From positions 124,001-188,000 of the forward strand of contig CAZDWZ010000002.1 in the NCBI GenBank assembly GCA_964509425.1: a stretch of 64,000 bases of DNA, given 5' to 3'. Source of the stretch: CAZDWZ01 sp964509425 (GTDB lineage Bacteria; Bdellovibrionota_C; UBA2361; SZUA-149; CAZDWZ01). A program made the translations under genes and the position numbers. Shown piece after piece: positions 36,496 to 44,267 of this stretch. The notes under the pieces were generated by a model. It searched no databases. It saw only the letters and a list, made by a program, of their open reading frames with translations, and had not been told where the DNA came from. The stretch's first letter is position 1, and every line of letters begins with the position of its first letter.

Positions 36496-36810
36496 ATGGC
36501 GAAGCGAGAACAAAAAGTTGTTAAGAAAATGCAACCCGGCGACGCGTCCGATTTCCACGACGCTGAGCTTCGGAGAATTAACCGCATCGCCGGCCAGGTA
36601 AAGGCCGTGCAGCGGATGATCGAGGAGCGGAAGTATTGTCCGGAAATTCTCATTCAGATCGGCGCGGCGAAAACGGCTCTAAGTTCGCTTCAGTCCTCAC
36701 TCTTACAGCGGCACCTCGGCCACTGTGTTCAGCATGCAATGCGAAGTGGAAACGCGGAGCAGCGAGAAGAAACGATCGCGGAACTTCTCGAAATCATCAG
36801 AAAGCTTTAA
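36496..36810 (+). CDS. csoR: CsoR-family copper-sensing transcriptional repressor
   Basis: A 104-residue all-helical DUF156 repressor. Cys48, His73 and Cys77 reproduce the Cu(I)-site spacing of Mycobacterium tuberculosis CsoR (C36-x24-H61-x3-C65), including the Tyr before the first Cys. That favours copper over formaldehyde, nickel or persulfide, though those cannot be excluded. ATG 36496 (with AGGAAG upstream) is chosen because the -10 element lies over the upstream ATG 36469. It represses itself through the operator at 36451-36467 and shares its message with the diadenylate cyclase gene 12 bases downstream. No copper exporter gene is in the neighbourhood. Confidence 0.88.
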   Translation: MAKREQKVVKKMQPGDASDFHDAELRRINRIAGQVKAVQRMIEERKYCPEILIQIGAAKTALSSLQSSLLQRHLGHCVQHAMRSGNAEQREETIAELLEIIRKL

Positions 36811-36822
36811 CAGGAGAGATCC

Positions 36823-37434
36823 ATGAAACATACGAAAAAGAGCGACGTGTTTGCAGACATTTGTTGCCTGGAAAAGCGCGGCGTCACCCCGGAGTTGCTG
36901 GAATCAATTCTCTACCTCGCCGTCGAGCTTGCTCGCGAAGGTCGTGAGGGACGAAAGGTCGGAACAATTTTTGTCGTCGGAGATACTTCGCAGGTTCTCG
37001 AGATGTCTCGCCCACTCATCCTCGACCCGCTCTTCGGGCATCCTGATGACAAAAAGCGAATTCAAGATGCGGATATGCGCGAGTCGGTGAAAGAGCTCTC
37101 ACAACTGGACGGCGCATTCGTTATCTCTCCTGATGGGGTCGTCGTATCCGCAGCCCGGTACATCGATGTTTCCTCTCGAGGAGTATCGGTCTCACTCGGC
37201 CTCGGAAGCCGTCACATGGCGGCAGCTTCAATAACGAAGGCCACTCAAGCGGTCGCAATCGTGGTTTCGGAGAGTGCGATGGTCCGGGTCTACGACAACG
37301 GCGAGCTCATTTCTGAGATTCTCCCGGAGATATGGCTCATGCAGCAATACGGCGCGCGGTTTCCCGAAGAGAAAACCCGTCAGCGAAGCGCTGATAACCT
37401 GATCGTGATTACGAAAGAACAGGCGGCGGCCTGA
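36823..37434 (+). CDS. Diadenylate cyclase (DAC/DisA-N domain), c-di-AMP synthase
   Basis: A 203-residue protein made almost entirely of a diadenylate-cyclase domain, which joins two ATP into c-di-AMP. DGA at 96-98 and the GSRHMAA motif at 128-134 (RHxxA class) mark the active site. The N terminus is a short helical lead (LESILYLAVELAREGREGRKVGTIFVVGDT) typical of the stand-alone soluble class, and there are no membrane helices or DisA DNA-binding domains. It lies 12 bases after csoR and is presumably induced when CsoR leaves the operator. No c-di-AMP phosphodiesterase gene or receptor is visible in the window. Confidence 0.88.
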   Translation: MKHTKKSDVFADICCLEKRGVTPELLESILYLAVELAREGREGRKVGTIFVVGDTSQVLEMSRPLILDPLFGHPDDKKRIQDADMRESVKELSQLDGAFVISPDGVVVSAARYIDVSSRGVSVSLGLGSRHMAAASITKATQAVAIVVSESAMVRVYDNGELISEILPEIWLMQQYGARFPEEKTRQRSADNLIVITKEQAAA

Positions 37435-37507
37435 CTCGTTCCGCCTTCAAGACGCCGCCCGCGGAGGCGGGTTTGCAGCGAATTCGGATAGCCGATAAAT
37501 TGCGCGG

Positions 37508-38650
37508 ATGCAAAACTCCTCGCTCCCAAACTCGAGTCTTCGGCATTGCGCCAAAAATTGGCAGAAATTGGCGTCAGCGAGTTTGTTCGCCTTTGCCTTC
37601 CTCCTTCCGGGAATAGCACTGGGCGAGCCGCCGATTAAAATCGGTGTTCCCTTGGCATTGACTGGGGACCTCGCACAAGGCGGCATCGATCAAAGAAACG
37701 CGCTCACATTAATGAATGAAAAGTTTGGAAACGGGAGATACGAGCTCCTCTTCCAAGACGATCGCTGCTCAAACACGGATGCTCTTGCGATCGCCCGAAA
37801 GTTCATTGATGTCGAAAAGGTAAAATATGTTATCGGCTTCATGTGCAATCAGACGCTGGTCTCAACCGCACCTGTTTACGATCGAGCCGGTGTTGCTGTG
37901 TTTTCCGGCTCCGGGACGAGCGGAGATATCCCCTCGCTCGGAAAGCGAAACTTCCGCTTCTTTCCGTCCGACCTTTTCGGGGCCGAAAGACTGTTTGCGT
38001 TTGTTAGGGGAAAACACAAGAAAGTGGCTTTGCTTTCTGAGCAAACGGAATATGCAGAAATGATGGATCGGTCATTTCATCGTTTGAATAAGGAAGCAGG
38101 GAATCCACTCACTCTTTCCAGCGACTTCTTCAAGCATGGCGATGCCGACTTCCGAACGATTCTGACGAGGATAAAAAACTCGCCTTCCGAAGCATTGTTT
38201 ATCAATGCGGACTCCGACACTTCGTTTATCACCATCATCAAGCAACTCTCCGCTATCCACTTCGAGAAACCCCGATATACAGTCTATCTTGGGGCCTCGG
38301 CTTCGGTGTTGAAGGCGGTTGGGAAAGAGTGTGAGGGACTGATTTTTAGTAATCTTCCGCCGCTCAGCGGACTTGTCTCCGAGAGAGCTAAGCCCCTCAT
38401 AGAAGAATTTAAGCGCCGATTCGGCGAGCCACAATCTGGATTTCCGGTCGTGCCAACGACGATGGAAGCATTCCGAATGATGGACCTAGCAATCCAAAGC
38501 GGTAAACCGACCGAAGAGTTTTTACTCGGGAAACAAGTTACTGATGGACTTCTTACACCCTATCGGCTGGATGAAAACGGCAACGTTACCGGCCTCAAAT
38601 TTGAGATGCAGACGGTGAAAGAGGGTCGGGCGCAGCTTCTCGAAAAATGA
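37508..38650 (+). CDS. Leu/Ile/Val-type periplasmic substrate-binding protein (second copy)
   Basis: A 380-residue Peripla_BP_6 protein. The signal peptide (residues about 1-38, ending ALGEPP) is followed by IKIGVPLALTGDLAQGGIDQRNALTLMNE. It belongs to the same broad family as the binding protein at 29 kb but is clearly diverged. No permease or ATPase is adjacent, so this too is an orphan. It follows the diadenylate cyclase by 73 bases on the same strand; the gap holds only a weak GC hairpin (CCCGC/GCGGG near 37458-37471), so it may belong to the csoR unit or have its own promoter. Confidence 0.85.
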   Translation: MQNSSLPNSSLRHCAKNWQKLASASLFAFAFLLPGIALGEPPIKIGVPLALTGDLAQGGIDQRNALTLMNEKFGNGRYELLFQDDRCSNTDALAIARKFIDVEKVKYVIGFMCNQTLVSTAPVYDRAGVAVFSGSGTSGDIPSLGKRNFRFFPSDLFGAERLFAFVRGKHKKVALLSEQTEYAEMMDRSFHRLNKEAGNPLTLSSDFFKHGDADFRTILTRIKNSPSEALFINADSDTSFITIIKQLSAIHFEKPRYTVYLGASASVLKAVGKECEGLIFSNLPPLSGLVSERAKPLIEEFKRRFGEPQSGFPVVPTTMEAFRMMDLAIQSGKPTEEFLLGKQVTDGLLTPYRLDENGNVTGLKFEMQTVKEGRAQLLEK

Positions 38651-38672
38651 GACGGGAACGAACCGGCCGCCC

Positions 38673-38957
38673 TTAGCTTGTCACGGGAGTTAGAAACTTG
38701 CGCTCGAAAATAAACGTCCCGAACGGGACGCACGAAAGCACAAATGCCCAAAGCATCTTTTGCGGGCGCCAGTTTTCCTCGGCCGTGAGCTGAACGGCCA
38801 CGTAATTATAGAGGAGAAAGAGGCCGCCATGGATGGCCCCAATGACTTTCGTCGCTTCTGGGATCCCGGCGATATACTTGAGCGGCATGGCAACCCCGAG
38901 CAGGAGAAGCAGCGAGAGGCCCTCAGCCCAGCCGATCTGACGAAAATATTTAATCAA
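38673..38957 (-). CDS. DUF3817 integral membrane protein
   Basis: A 94-residue membrane protein with three or four hydrophobic helices. It matches the small DUF3817 family by its opening FRQIGWAEGLSLLLLLGVAMPLKY and the following IHGGLFLLYNYVAVQLT. The function is unknown. It is divergent from the Rrf2 regulator 50 bases away, so that regulator may control it. Confidence 0.8.
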   Translation of the reverse strand: MIKYFRQIGWAEGLSLLLLLGVAMPLKYIAGIPEATKVIGAIHGGLFLLYNYVAVQLTAEENWRPQKMLWAFVLSCVPFGTFIFERKFLTPVTS

Positions 38958-39007
38958 GCGCCTCCATACCTCTGTATTTCTGAGCTGTGCCGCAGTAAGT
39001 TTCCCCT

Positions 39008-39406
39008 ATGAAGCTGACCTACCGAGGCGAGTACGCTCTTTTAGCATTGCTCCATCTTGCACGCGAGTCCGGGCGGATCGTGCCGATCGAGGTCATTGCT
39101 TCGACGCAGAAAATTCCGAGAAAATACTTGGAGCAGATTCTCCTCATTCTGAAGCGCGGTGGCTACGTGAAGAGCACGCGAGGGAAAGCCGGCGGTTACA
39201 CGCTCGCTCTTTCTCCAGGCAAGATAAGTGTCGCTGAGATTGTGAGACTTTTCGAAGGTCCCATCGCTCCAACGACCTCGGTGAGCCGCTACTTCTACAG
39301 CGAGAGTCCGATAGAGGTGGAACGGAGCCTCGTCAAGCTTTTCAAAGAGGTTCGAGACCTCGTGTCTACGAAGCTTGAAAAAACGAAGCTGAAAGACTTG
39401 CTTTAG
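39008..39406 (+). CDS. Rrf2-family transcriptional regulator without cysteines
   Basis: A 132-residue winged-helix regulator. The helix-turn-helix is MKLTYRGEYALLALLHLA through IPRKYLEQILLILKRGGYVKSTRGKAGGY, as in IscR/NsrR/CymR. The loop that carries the three Fe-S cysteines in IscR and NsrR has none; the protein contains no cysteine at all. It must therefore sense something other than an Fe-S cluster or be regulated by a partner, as CymR is. It is divergent from the DUF3817 gene across 50 bases and is the last clearly native gene before the mosaic region at 39.4 kb. Confidence 0.88.
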   Translation: MKLTYRGEYALLALLHLARESGRIVPIEVIASTQKIPRKYLEQILLILKRGGYVKSTRGKAGGYTLALSPGKISVAEIVRLFEGPIAPTTSVSRYFYSESPIEVERSLVKLFKEVRDLVSTKLEKTKLKDLL

Positions 39407-39408
39407 AA

Positions 39409-39561
39409 CGTCCCGGCACCGGCCTGGACGCCGTGCCGGTTAGGTTGCTGGCCGGGATGAGGGACCTAGCGTTGGCGAAGGTGCTGCCTGCGATGTACGC
39501 CGAGGTGAGGGCCGGGTGGACCGTAGCCGGACTCGCGGAGCTCGCCGCCATGTCTCACTGA
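39409..39561 (+). pseudogene. Fragment of an AraC-family regulator (cupin_6 type)
   Basis: In one frame this stretch reads like the linker and first helices of AraC/XylS regulators: RLLAGMRDLALAKVLPAM, then GWTVAGLAELAAMS, corresponding to the RDprigraL..WTvaeLA..AgMS block. It stops at TGA 39559-39561 before the rest of the helix-turn-helix. It starts three bases after the Rrf2 stop without a start codon or ribosome site. The base composition is visibly G+C-richer than the Rrf2 gene. A hairpin CCGGCAC/GTGCCGG (39413-39439) lies within it. Confidence 0.6.
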
Positions 39562-39589
39562 TTCTGGCGAACGAGATCGCACCGAACAG

Positions 39590-39822
39590 GCCGAGTGGCT
39601 GCGAAGATTCCACCAATCCGGGGCCGCTCGCGCATCCAATTCTGTCTCAATCGCTGGTCGATAGCTGCCCTGACCAGGGCAAAGTTTGGCCACTTCGCAG
39701 TACTTGAGAACCTTGGCTCGCTTGCCAAAATGCTCGAAAGAGCCCGTCGGCTTCCACGCAACAACTTCCAGGGAGTGTCGTTTGCCACAACGCGGGCATC
39801 GGCCGTGAGTCTGCTCGGCCAC
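39590..39822 (-). pseudogene. Fragment of an unknown zinc-ribbon protein
   Basis: From ATG 39822 the reverse strand reads MAEQTHGRCPRCGKRHSLEV, an evident CPxCG zinc-knuckle, then VAWKPTGSFEHFGKRAKVLKY. The open frame continues to 39466 but there only mirrors the AraC fragment, so the homologous part is probably limited to about 39590-39822. I could not assign it to a transposase or other family. It is probably the broken end of a gene whose remainder was lost when the two fragments joined. Confidence 0.4.
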
Positions 39823-40091
39823 GAACGCTGATCCTCGTCCCGCAACGCAATCTCGTCTACCAAACAGGTTCCTCCCCTGTCCTCGCGATGGCGGCGAGAC
39901 GACGTCTAGTGCGCGCCCACAGCTAAATCCGAAGCCGGGTCCAGGACGATGGCGTCCTCGACCCGGCGTGAATCGACCTCACTCCGTCACACGACTGGTC
40001 CTCTGGCGACTCTTCCGCGGTGAAGGGGACCTCTTGAAACAACCGCAAGATCCCCACAGGGCACAACTCAAACAAAAAAACAGGCGGGGGG
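39823..40091. other. G+C-rich non-coding stretch ending in a G run
   Basis: No gene found. The sequence is rich in CG steps and ends in CAGGCGGGGGGGGAG (40081 onward), which borders the hairpin at 40092. It looks like degraded foreign DNA. Confidence 0.45.
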
Positions 40092-40169
40092 GGAGTTTTC
40101 AATAGCTAGCGCTCTCAAGGTCGAGACTGTCACTCGACCCTGAGGAGAGCGCTAGCTGTTGTAAACTCC
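40092..40169. repeat. 78-bp nested hairpin
   Basis: Three nested perfect arms: GGAGTTT (40092-40098) with AAACTCC (40163-40169); AGCTAGCGCTCTC (40104-40116) with GAGAGCGCTAGCT (40145-40157); GGTCGAG (40119-40125) with CTCGACC (40133-40139), closing a seven-base loop. Small internal loops separate the arms (TCAAT/GTTGT and AA/CTGAG). It stands between the foreign fragments and the HNH endonuclease leader. Confidence 0.75.
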
Positions 40170-40548
40170 GGTGGTGGGGGAAGAATAACAAAAAAAAGGC
40201 GAAGGCCCGGCGTCGTTCGCGAAGTATTTCAGGCAGGAAAGGAGTGATGGTCGTTCCGTGGTGTGTGGCGGTGCCCGTGCGTGCGCGGCCGCGAAAAAGA
40301 TTACGGTTAAGTGAAAAAAAGTGAAGATAGGTGTTGACGACTTTTCGAGGTGACATCAGCCATTCTGGAATGCACCTGCGAGAAGGGTGCTCTCGTGAAC
40401 AGAATTGATCTCCGTGAGCCGACGTACTTGCTTCGGCTGATCAGGTGTCGGTGACATCTCAGGTTCTCATCTGAGGCGATTGCGAGGGCCGTTTTTCCTG
40501 CGTGTTAGACTCTTCGAGTAGAAAATATTCTCTCGTTGGAGTCGAGTT
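40170..40548. other. Leader region of the HNH endonuclease gene, no gene
   Basis: The 85-residue reverse frame through it has no convincing protein character. The sequence includes an A run (40189-40196) and GTGTGTG/GCGTGCG stretches. A short interrupted repeat CTCAGGTTCTCATCTGAG lies near 40458-40475. It probably contains the promoter of the HNH gene. Confidence 0.4.
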
Positions 40549-41703
40549 ATGGTCGAAGTTCTTTCAAGCCTTTCTGATAACGAAGTTATCGCTCAGCTTT
40601 CGCAGTTGGTGAAAACTGAAAAGGAGATCACGGAAAAGATTGTTCGACACTTTGCCGAGGTTGAGCGGAGGCGACTGTACTTGGAACTTGGGTATGGAAA
40701 CCTGTTTGACTATGTGACGCGGGGCCTTGGGTATTCGAATGCAGCGGCGATGAGACGAATCAATGCCGCTCGCGTCGGGCTGCAGGCTCCTGAGGTGTTT
40801 GAGTGTTTGGAGAAGGGAGAGTTGAATCTCTCGACCATCGAGAAGTTTGCTCCCTTGATGAAGATGCATGAAGCATCGGGTCTTGTTGAACAGTTCAAGG
40901 GAAAGACGGCACAGGAGGCAGAGGAGATTGCTGCTCTGCTGAACCCCGTTGCTCAGAGCGAGATTCGAGACAGGATTAAGGTGGTGTCGGTGAAAGCGCC
41001 TGAAACGGATCCGCGACAAGCGAGTTTAGGTTCGAGCAACGAGGTTTCCGAGAAAACTACTTGGTTCCGATCGGAAGTAAACTCAAAGGGAGAGAGCGAA
41101 ACTCCGGCAGCGGAGAAGTTGTACCATGTTTCATTTGCTGCGAATGAAGAGTTCATGAAGCAGCTAGAGCGGGCGAACGAGTTGAGCTTTCAAGGGAACA
41201 AGGACGGCCTCGCGCTGCAGAATGTGTTGGGGAAAGCGCTTGGTGAGTATTTGCAGCGCAGATGCCCGAAGGAGCGAGAAGCGCGACGAAATGCCCAGAA
41301 GGCGAGGCGGGAGCGGAGAGCCGCTGCGAAGGCCGCGCTGGAGCTTATTTCGGGAGAGACTTCTGTAGGTGTTACCGAGACTGCCGCGACTATCGTCGAA
41401 ACGCCCGTTGCTGAGGCTGCGGGCGGAAATGCGCTGAAGGAGACTCCAAGCCGTTATATTCCTGCCGCGATGCGAGATGCGGTGCTGGTTCGTGATGGGT
41501 GCTGTTGCACGTTTGAGAGCGAGGTGGGCGTGAGGTGTGGCAGCCGGAGGAATCTTGAGGTGGATCACATCGTGCCGTTTGCTGCCGGCGGAGAGTCCAG
41601 GTCGGGGAACTTGCGAACGCTTTGTGCCGCACACAATTTGCGTGCTGCTTATGAAGTGTTTCCTAAGGGATTTATGGATGCTTGCGTCGAGTCAGGAAGG
41701 TAG
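40549..41703 (+). CDS. HNH endonuclease (13E12/DUF222-like)
   Basis: A 384-residue protein. Helical residues 1-130 (LSDNEVIAQLSQLVKTEKEI, RRLYLELGYGNLFDYVTRGLGYS) are followed by a variable hinge with a basic coiled stretch (REARRNAQKARRERRAAAK) and a C-terminal HNH nuclease domain: CTFES...GVRCG...LEVDHIVPFAAGGESRSGNLRTLCAAHN with the His, Asn and His of the family (about 340-366). Such genes are often multi-copy and mobile in Deltaproteobacteria-like and actinobacterial genomes; their role is poorly known. ATG 40549 has GGAG about nine bases upstream. It sits inside the accessory region with no other phage or transposon gene. Confidence 0.85.
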   Translation: MVEVLSSLSDNEVIAQLSQLVKTEKEITEKIVRHFAEVERRRLYLELGYGNLFDYVTRGLGYSNAAAMRRINAARVGLQAPEVFECLEKGELNLSTIEKFAPLMKMHEASGLVEQFKGKTAQEAEEIAALLNPVAQSEIRDRIKVVSVKAPETDPRQASLGSSNEVSEKTTWFRSEVNSKGESETPAAEKLYHVSFAANEEFMKQLERANELSFQGNKDGLALQNVLGKALGEYLQRRCPKEREARRNAQKARRERRAAAKAALELISGETSVGVTETAATIVETPVAEAAGGNALKETPSRYIPAAMRDAVLVRDGCCCTFESEVGVRCGSRRNLEVDHIVPFAAGGESRSGNLRTLCAAHNLRAAYEVFPKGFMDACVESGR

Positions 41704-42170
41704 ACGCACGAAAGGGGTGTCGTGTTCGGAGATTGTGCATCGGCTTTCTATTTCTGTGAGTTGGGATGGGGCGAGTCCGGATTATGATTTTTCGGGTTGT
41801 TGGTCTTGAATGAGGGTTGCGGGTTCGGCGATGTTTCGGGATGGCGTTGGAAGCTTCCTCCCTTTTACGGCGTGCTGATGGGCATGGACGGCCCGGTCGG
41901 TCGAAGCAATTTCGGCGGGGCAAGACGCATGAACGCTTGCAGTCGAGGATGCTTGAGGTCGTTTGAAAGTGGGGCTTCTGTCACGACCTGACTCGTGCGA
42001 ACCATTTGATCCGGCGCAACTGTTGGGCGGTTCTGAGCCTGATAGAAGGTGAAAATTGTGCCCCGTCTTCCCATGGGAAACGTTCTATGTTAGGCGTCCT
42101 CTTAATGTCGACTTAACGACTAGAGATTATCGAGATTCGCGGAGAACCGTTTCGGAAGTTGGGGTTTGAA
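41704..42170. other. Intergenic region between HNH gene and cysE, no gene
   Basis: No frame longer than about 80 codons with protein character. The G/T-rich first half (41720-41830) is compositionally odd. I see no repeat, RNA gene or riboswitch; the promoter for cysE is presumably near 42070-42130. Confidence 0.45.
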
Positions 42171-43175
42171 ATGAGCTGTAGTTCAGAGGTCTTGGCCGGA
42201 GATATTGCCCGGCTGGAGTTGAGAAACATCGGAAGAAGAAGTCTGCTGGAGAACAAGCAGCGAGCGACGATTGTGGCGAGAACCTCGTTTTTGCTTCACC
42301 AGCTCTATTCATTCGACGGAGTCGATCAACCCGAGGAAGTCATCAGCTCGTATCCGAACCCGGATCGAGTGATCGAAGCTCTGAAAGTTCTCATCGACGT
42401 GATGTTTCCCGGCAAAACCTCATCCGGAGTCTCCTCTCCCGCCGAGCTGCTTCCATTTCTCGAAGAGCGCCTTATGTTCGCCGGGAGAATTCTCGGTACG
42501 GAGCTCGAGCGAGCCATTCCGTTTCGATGGAGAGGCGCAGCGTCGAAGGACAGAACTCCTCCACGGGAAACCTTTCGAAATACTTCTGAGACCGTTCTGG
42601 AGCGGTTCTTCGAACAACTTCCTGGCATCCGCCAGACATTGATCGAAGATATTCGCGCCGCGTACGAGGGCGATCCCGCGGCCATGAGCTATGCCGAGAT
42701 AAAGATCGCCTACCCTGGAACGCTCGCCGTCATCTCGCATCGATTGGCTCACGAGCTCTACAAGTTGAATGTGCCAATTGTTCCCCGGATTATGAGTGAA
42801 TGGACGCATACACAAACCGGGATCGATATCCATCCCGGCGCTCAGATCGCTGCGGGATTTTTTGTGGATCACGGGACCGGTGTCGTGATCGGTGAGACGG
42901 CAATTATCGGGAAAAATGTTCGAATTTATCAGGGCGTGACCCTTGGAACGAAAAGTTTCGAGCTCGATGAGAACGGACACCCGAAGAAGCAGGTGAAACG
43001 TCATCCGACGCTAGAAGACGATGTGATTATCTACTCGAATGCAGTTGTGCTTGGTGGCGATACGGTTATCGGCAAAGGCTCCGTAATCGGAAGCGCTGCG
43101 CTCGTTGTGGAGAGCATCCCTCCCGGCAGTGTCGTGACAGCCAAGCGGCCCGAGCTGCGGATCAAACAAGCATAG
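42171..43175 (+). CDS. cysE: Serine O-acetyltransferase
   Basis: Makes O-acetylserine from serine and acetyl-CoA, the first step of cysteine synthesis. A helical N-terminal region of about 200 residues is followed by a left-handed beta-helix of hexapeptide repeats with the CysE signature: WTHTQTGIDIHPGAQIAAGFFVDHG, GETAIIGKNVRIYQGVTLG, KRHPTLEDDVIIYSNAVVLGGDTVIG. The 334 residues resemble the longer EpsC-type enzymes. ATG 42171 is preferred (GGGG about six bases upstream); TTG 42159 in frame is an alternative. It is an isolated gene between the HNH gene and the G+C-rich island. Confidence 0.92.
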   Translation: MSCSSEVLAGDIARLELRNIGRRSLLENKQRATIVARTSFLLHQLYSFDGVDQPEEVISSYPNPDRVIEALKVLIDVMFPGKTSSGVSSPAELLPFLEERLMFAGRILGTELERAIPFRWRGAASKDRTPPRETFRNTSETVLERFFEQLPGIRQTLIEDIRAAYEGDPAAMSYAEIKIAYPGTLAVISHRLAHELYKLNVPIVPRIMSEWTHTQTGIDIHPGAQIAAGFFVDHGTGVVIGETAIIGKNVRIYQGVTLGTKSFELDENGHPKKQVKRHPTLEDDVIIYSNAVVLGGDTVIGKGSVIGSAALVVESIPPGSVVTAKRPELRIKQA

Positions 43176-43198
43176 CGAAATAATAAAAATTAAAAGTT

Positions 43199-43254
43199 AG
43201 CGGAGCACGGTTTGCCGGTCGTGGCAAACAAAACCCTATGGGTCGTGCTCCGCT
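43199..43254. terminator. Hairpin after cysE, at the left edge of the G+C-rich island
   Basis: AGCGGAGCACG (43199-43209) pairs with CGTGCTCCGCT (43244-43254), and TTTGCC/GGCAAA pair inside the loop. It may end cysE transcription. GTTAGCGGAGCACGGT here is nearly the inverse of ACCGTGCTCCGTAAC at 43993-44007 beyond the island. Confidence 0.5.
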
Positions 43255-43285
43255 GGTTGACCGTCAGCGGAGGTTTAGCGGGACG

Positions 43286-43882
43286 TCAGAAGTTGCTCGC
43301 CATCTCCGGACGCAGCTCCCAGAGCAGCGCGAAGTCGTCGCGGAACGCCGTGAGATCATCGCGGCCGCTCTCCCCGAGACCGTGGTCCAGCCGCTCGTAG
43401 AGCAGATGCGCCTGGTGCAGCGTCGGCTCCCTGCCGTCGGCGGCCCCATCCTTCTGGAGCGACGACATCACGCCGGCGAGGTAGTGGCGTGCGACCGAGC
43501 CGCGGTACCCTCCTTCCAGCGCCATCTGGAGGAGCATCTGGCAGGCGACGTTGCCGTACGTGGTAGCGAGCATGTCCTCCATGGCACGCAGTTCGTCGTT
43601 GCAGCCCTCCTCGCGCAGCAGCAGCGCCGCGTCGATCAGATCTCGGCCGTGAATGACCAGGCCGTTGTCGTGCGTGGGATTGCGCGGCGGCATCGCCTCG
43701 CGCACCGCCTCGTCGTCGTCAGCGGTCGGGGGAGCGACGAATTCGATGGCCGTCGCGATGAGCAGACGAGCCAGGATGGATGACATCGCCGTACGGGCTT
43801 CTCCGCCGAGGCGGCGCACCGTGCGAGCCAAGAGTTCCGCCGCTTGCGCGAACGGGAACTCCCTGAGGATGAACGACTTCAA
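43286..43882 (-). CDS. Unknown protein in a G+C-rich island
   Basis: A 198-residue, Leu/Ala-rich, mostly helical frame (FAQAAELLARTVRRLGGEAR, RHYLAGVMSSLQKDGAADG, HLLYERLDHGLGESGRDDL). The DNA is far richer in G+C than its neighbours (41 of 60 bases in 43321-43380 against 31 of 60 in 42541-42600), so it was probably acquired by transfer. No domain is recognised. A shadow frame on the plus strand (43238-43783) is also open because of the composition, but its Arg/Gln-rich product looks less like a protein. The product could be an incomplete or decaying gene. Confidence 0.45.
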   Translation of the reverse strand: MKSFILREFPFAQAAELLARTVRRLGGEARTAMSSILARLLIATAIEFVAPPTADDDEAVREAMPPRNPTHDNGLVIHGRDLIDAALLLREEGCNDELRAMEDMLATTYGNVACQMLLQMALEGGYRGSVARHYLAGVMSSLQKDGAADGREPTLHQAHLLYERLDHGLGESGRDDLTAFRDDFALLWELRPEMASNF

Positions 43883-44267
43883 CCCAAAACCCTCCGAGTC
43901 GAACCCATGGGCGGTCGAGGGGAAACCCTCAAGCTGATCCCATGAATACTACGGGGACGCGATAAAGCTTCCTCGCGTCAGAAAACCAGAGCACCGTGCT
44001 CCGTAACAGAAAATCACTTGATGTATTAGTTCCTGCCGCGCTGCTTAGTGCGCGAGCGGTGACCAGCCTTATCAAACGTCTGTTAACAACACGATGCCAT
44101 TCGAATCTACCGGCCCGTCCTGAGAATGAGCGAAAACGGACGCGCGCTCCCTATCACATTCTCTGGGAAATATCCAATCTTACAAAGTTCGGACAGCTTC
44201 GATTGGCTAGAATCGAGAGAGGTTCGCGAAATTTAGAAATCGCATAGACTGGAAACAAGCGGACGAG
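43883..44267. other. Intergenic region with the right border of the G+C-rich island, no gene
   Basis: The sequence changes from G+C-rich (to about 43960) to the ordinary composition. GAGCACCGTGCTC near 43990 is a short palindrome and forms part of the inverse copy (43993-44007) of the left-edge sequence at 43196-43211. No coding signal follows to 44267. Confidence 0.4.

Noticed and set aside
40099..40356. 85-codon minus-strand frame over the hairpin region
   Set aside because: It runs through the nested hairpin and an A-run and has no ribosome site or protein-like composition.
43238..43783. 181-codon plus-strand frame in the G+C-rich island
   Set aside because: Open only because of composition; the minus-strand frame has the more protein-like helical pattern.
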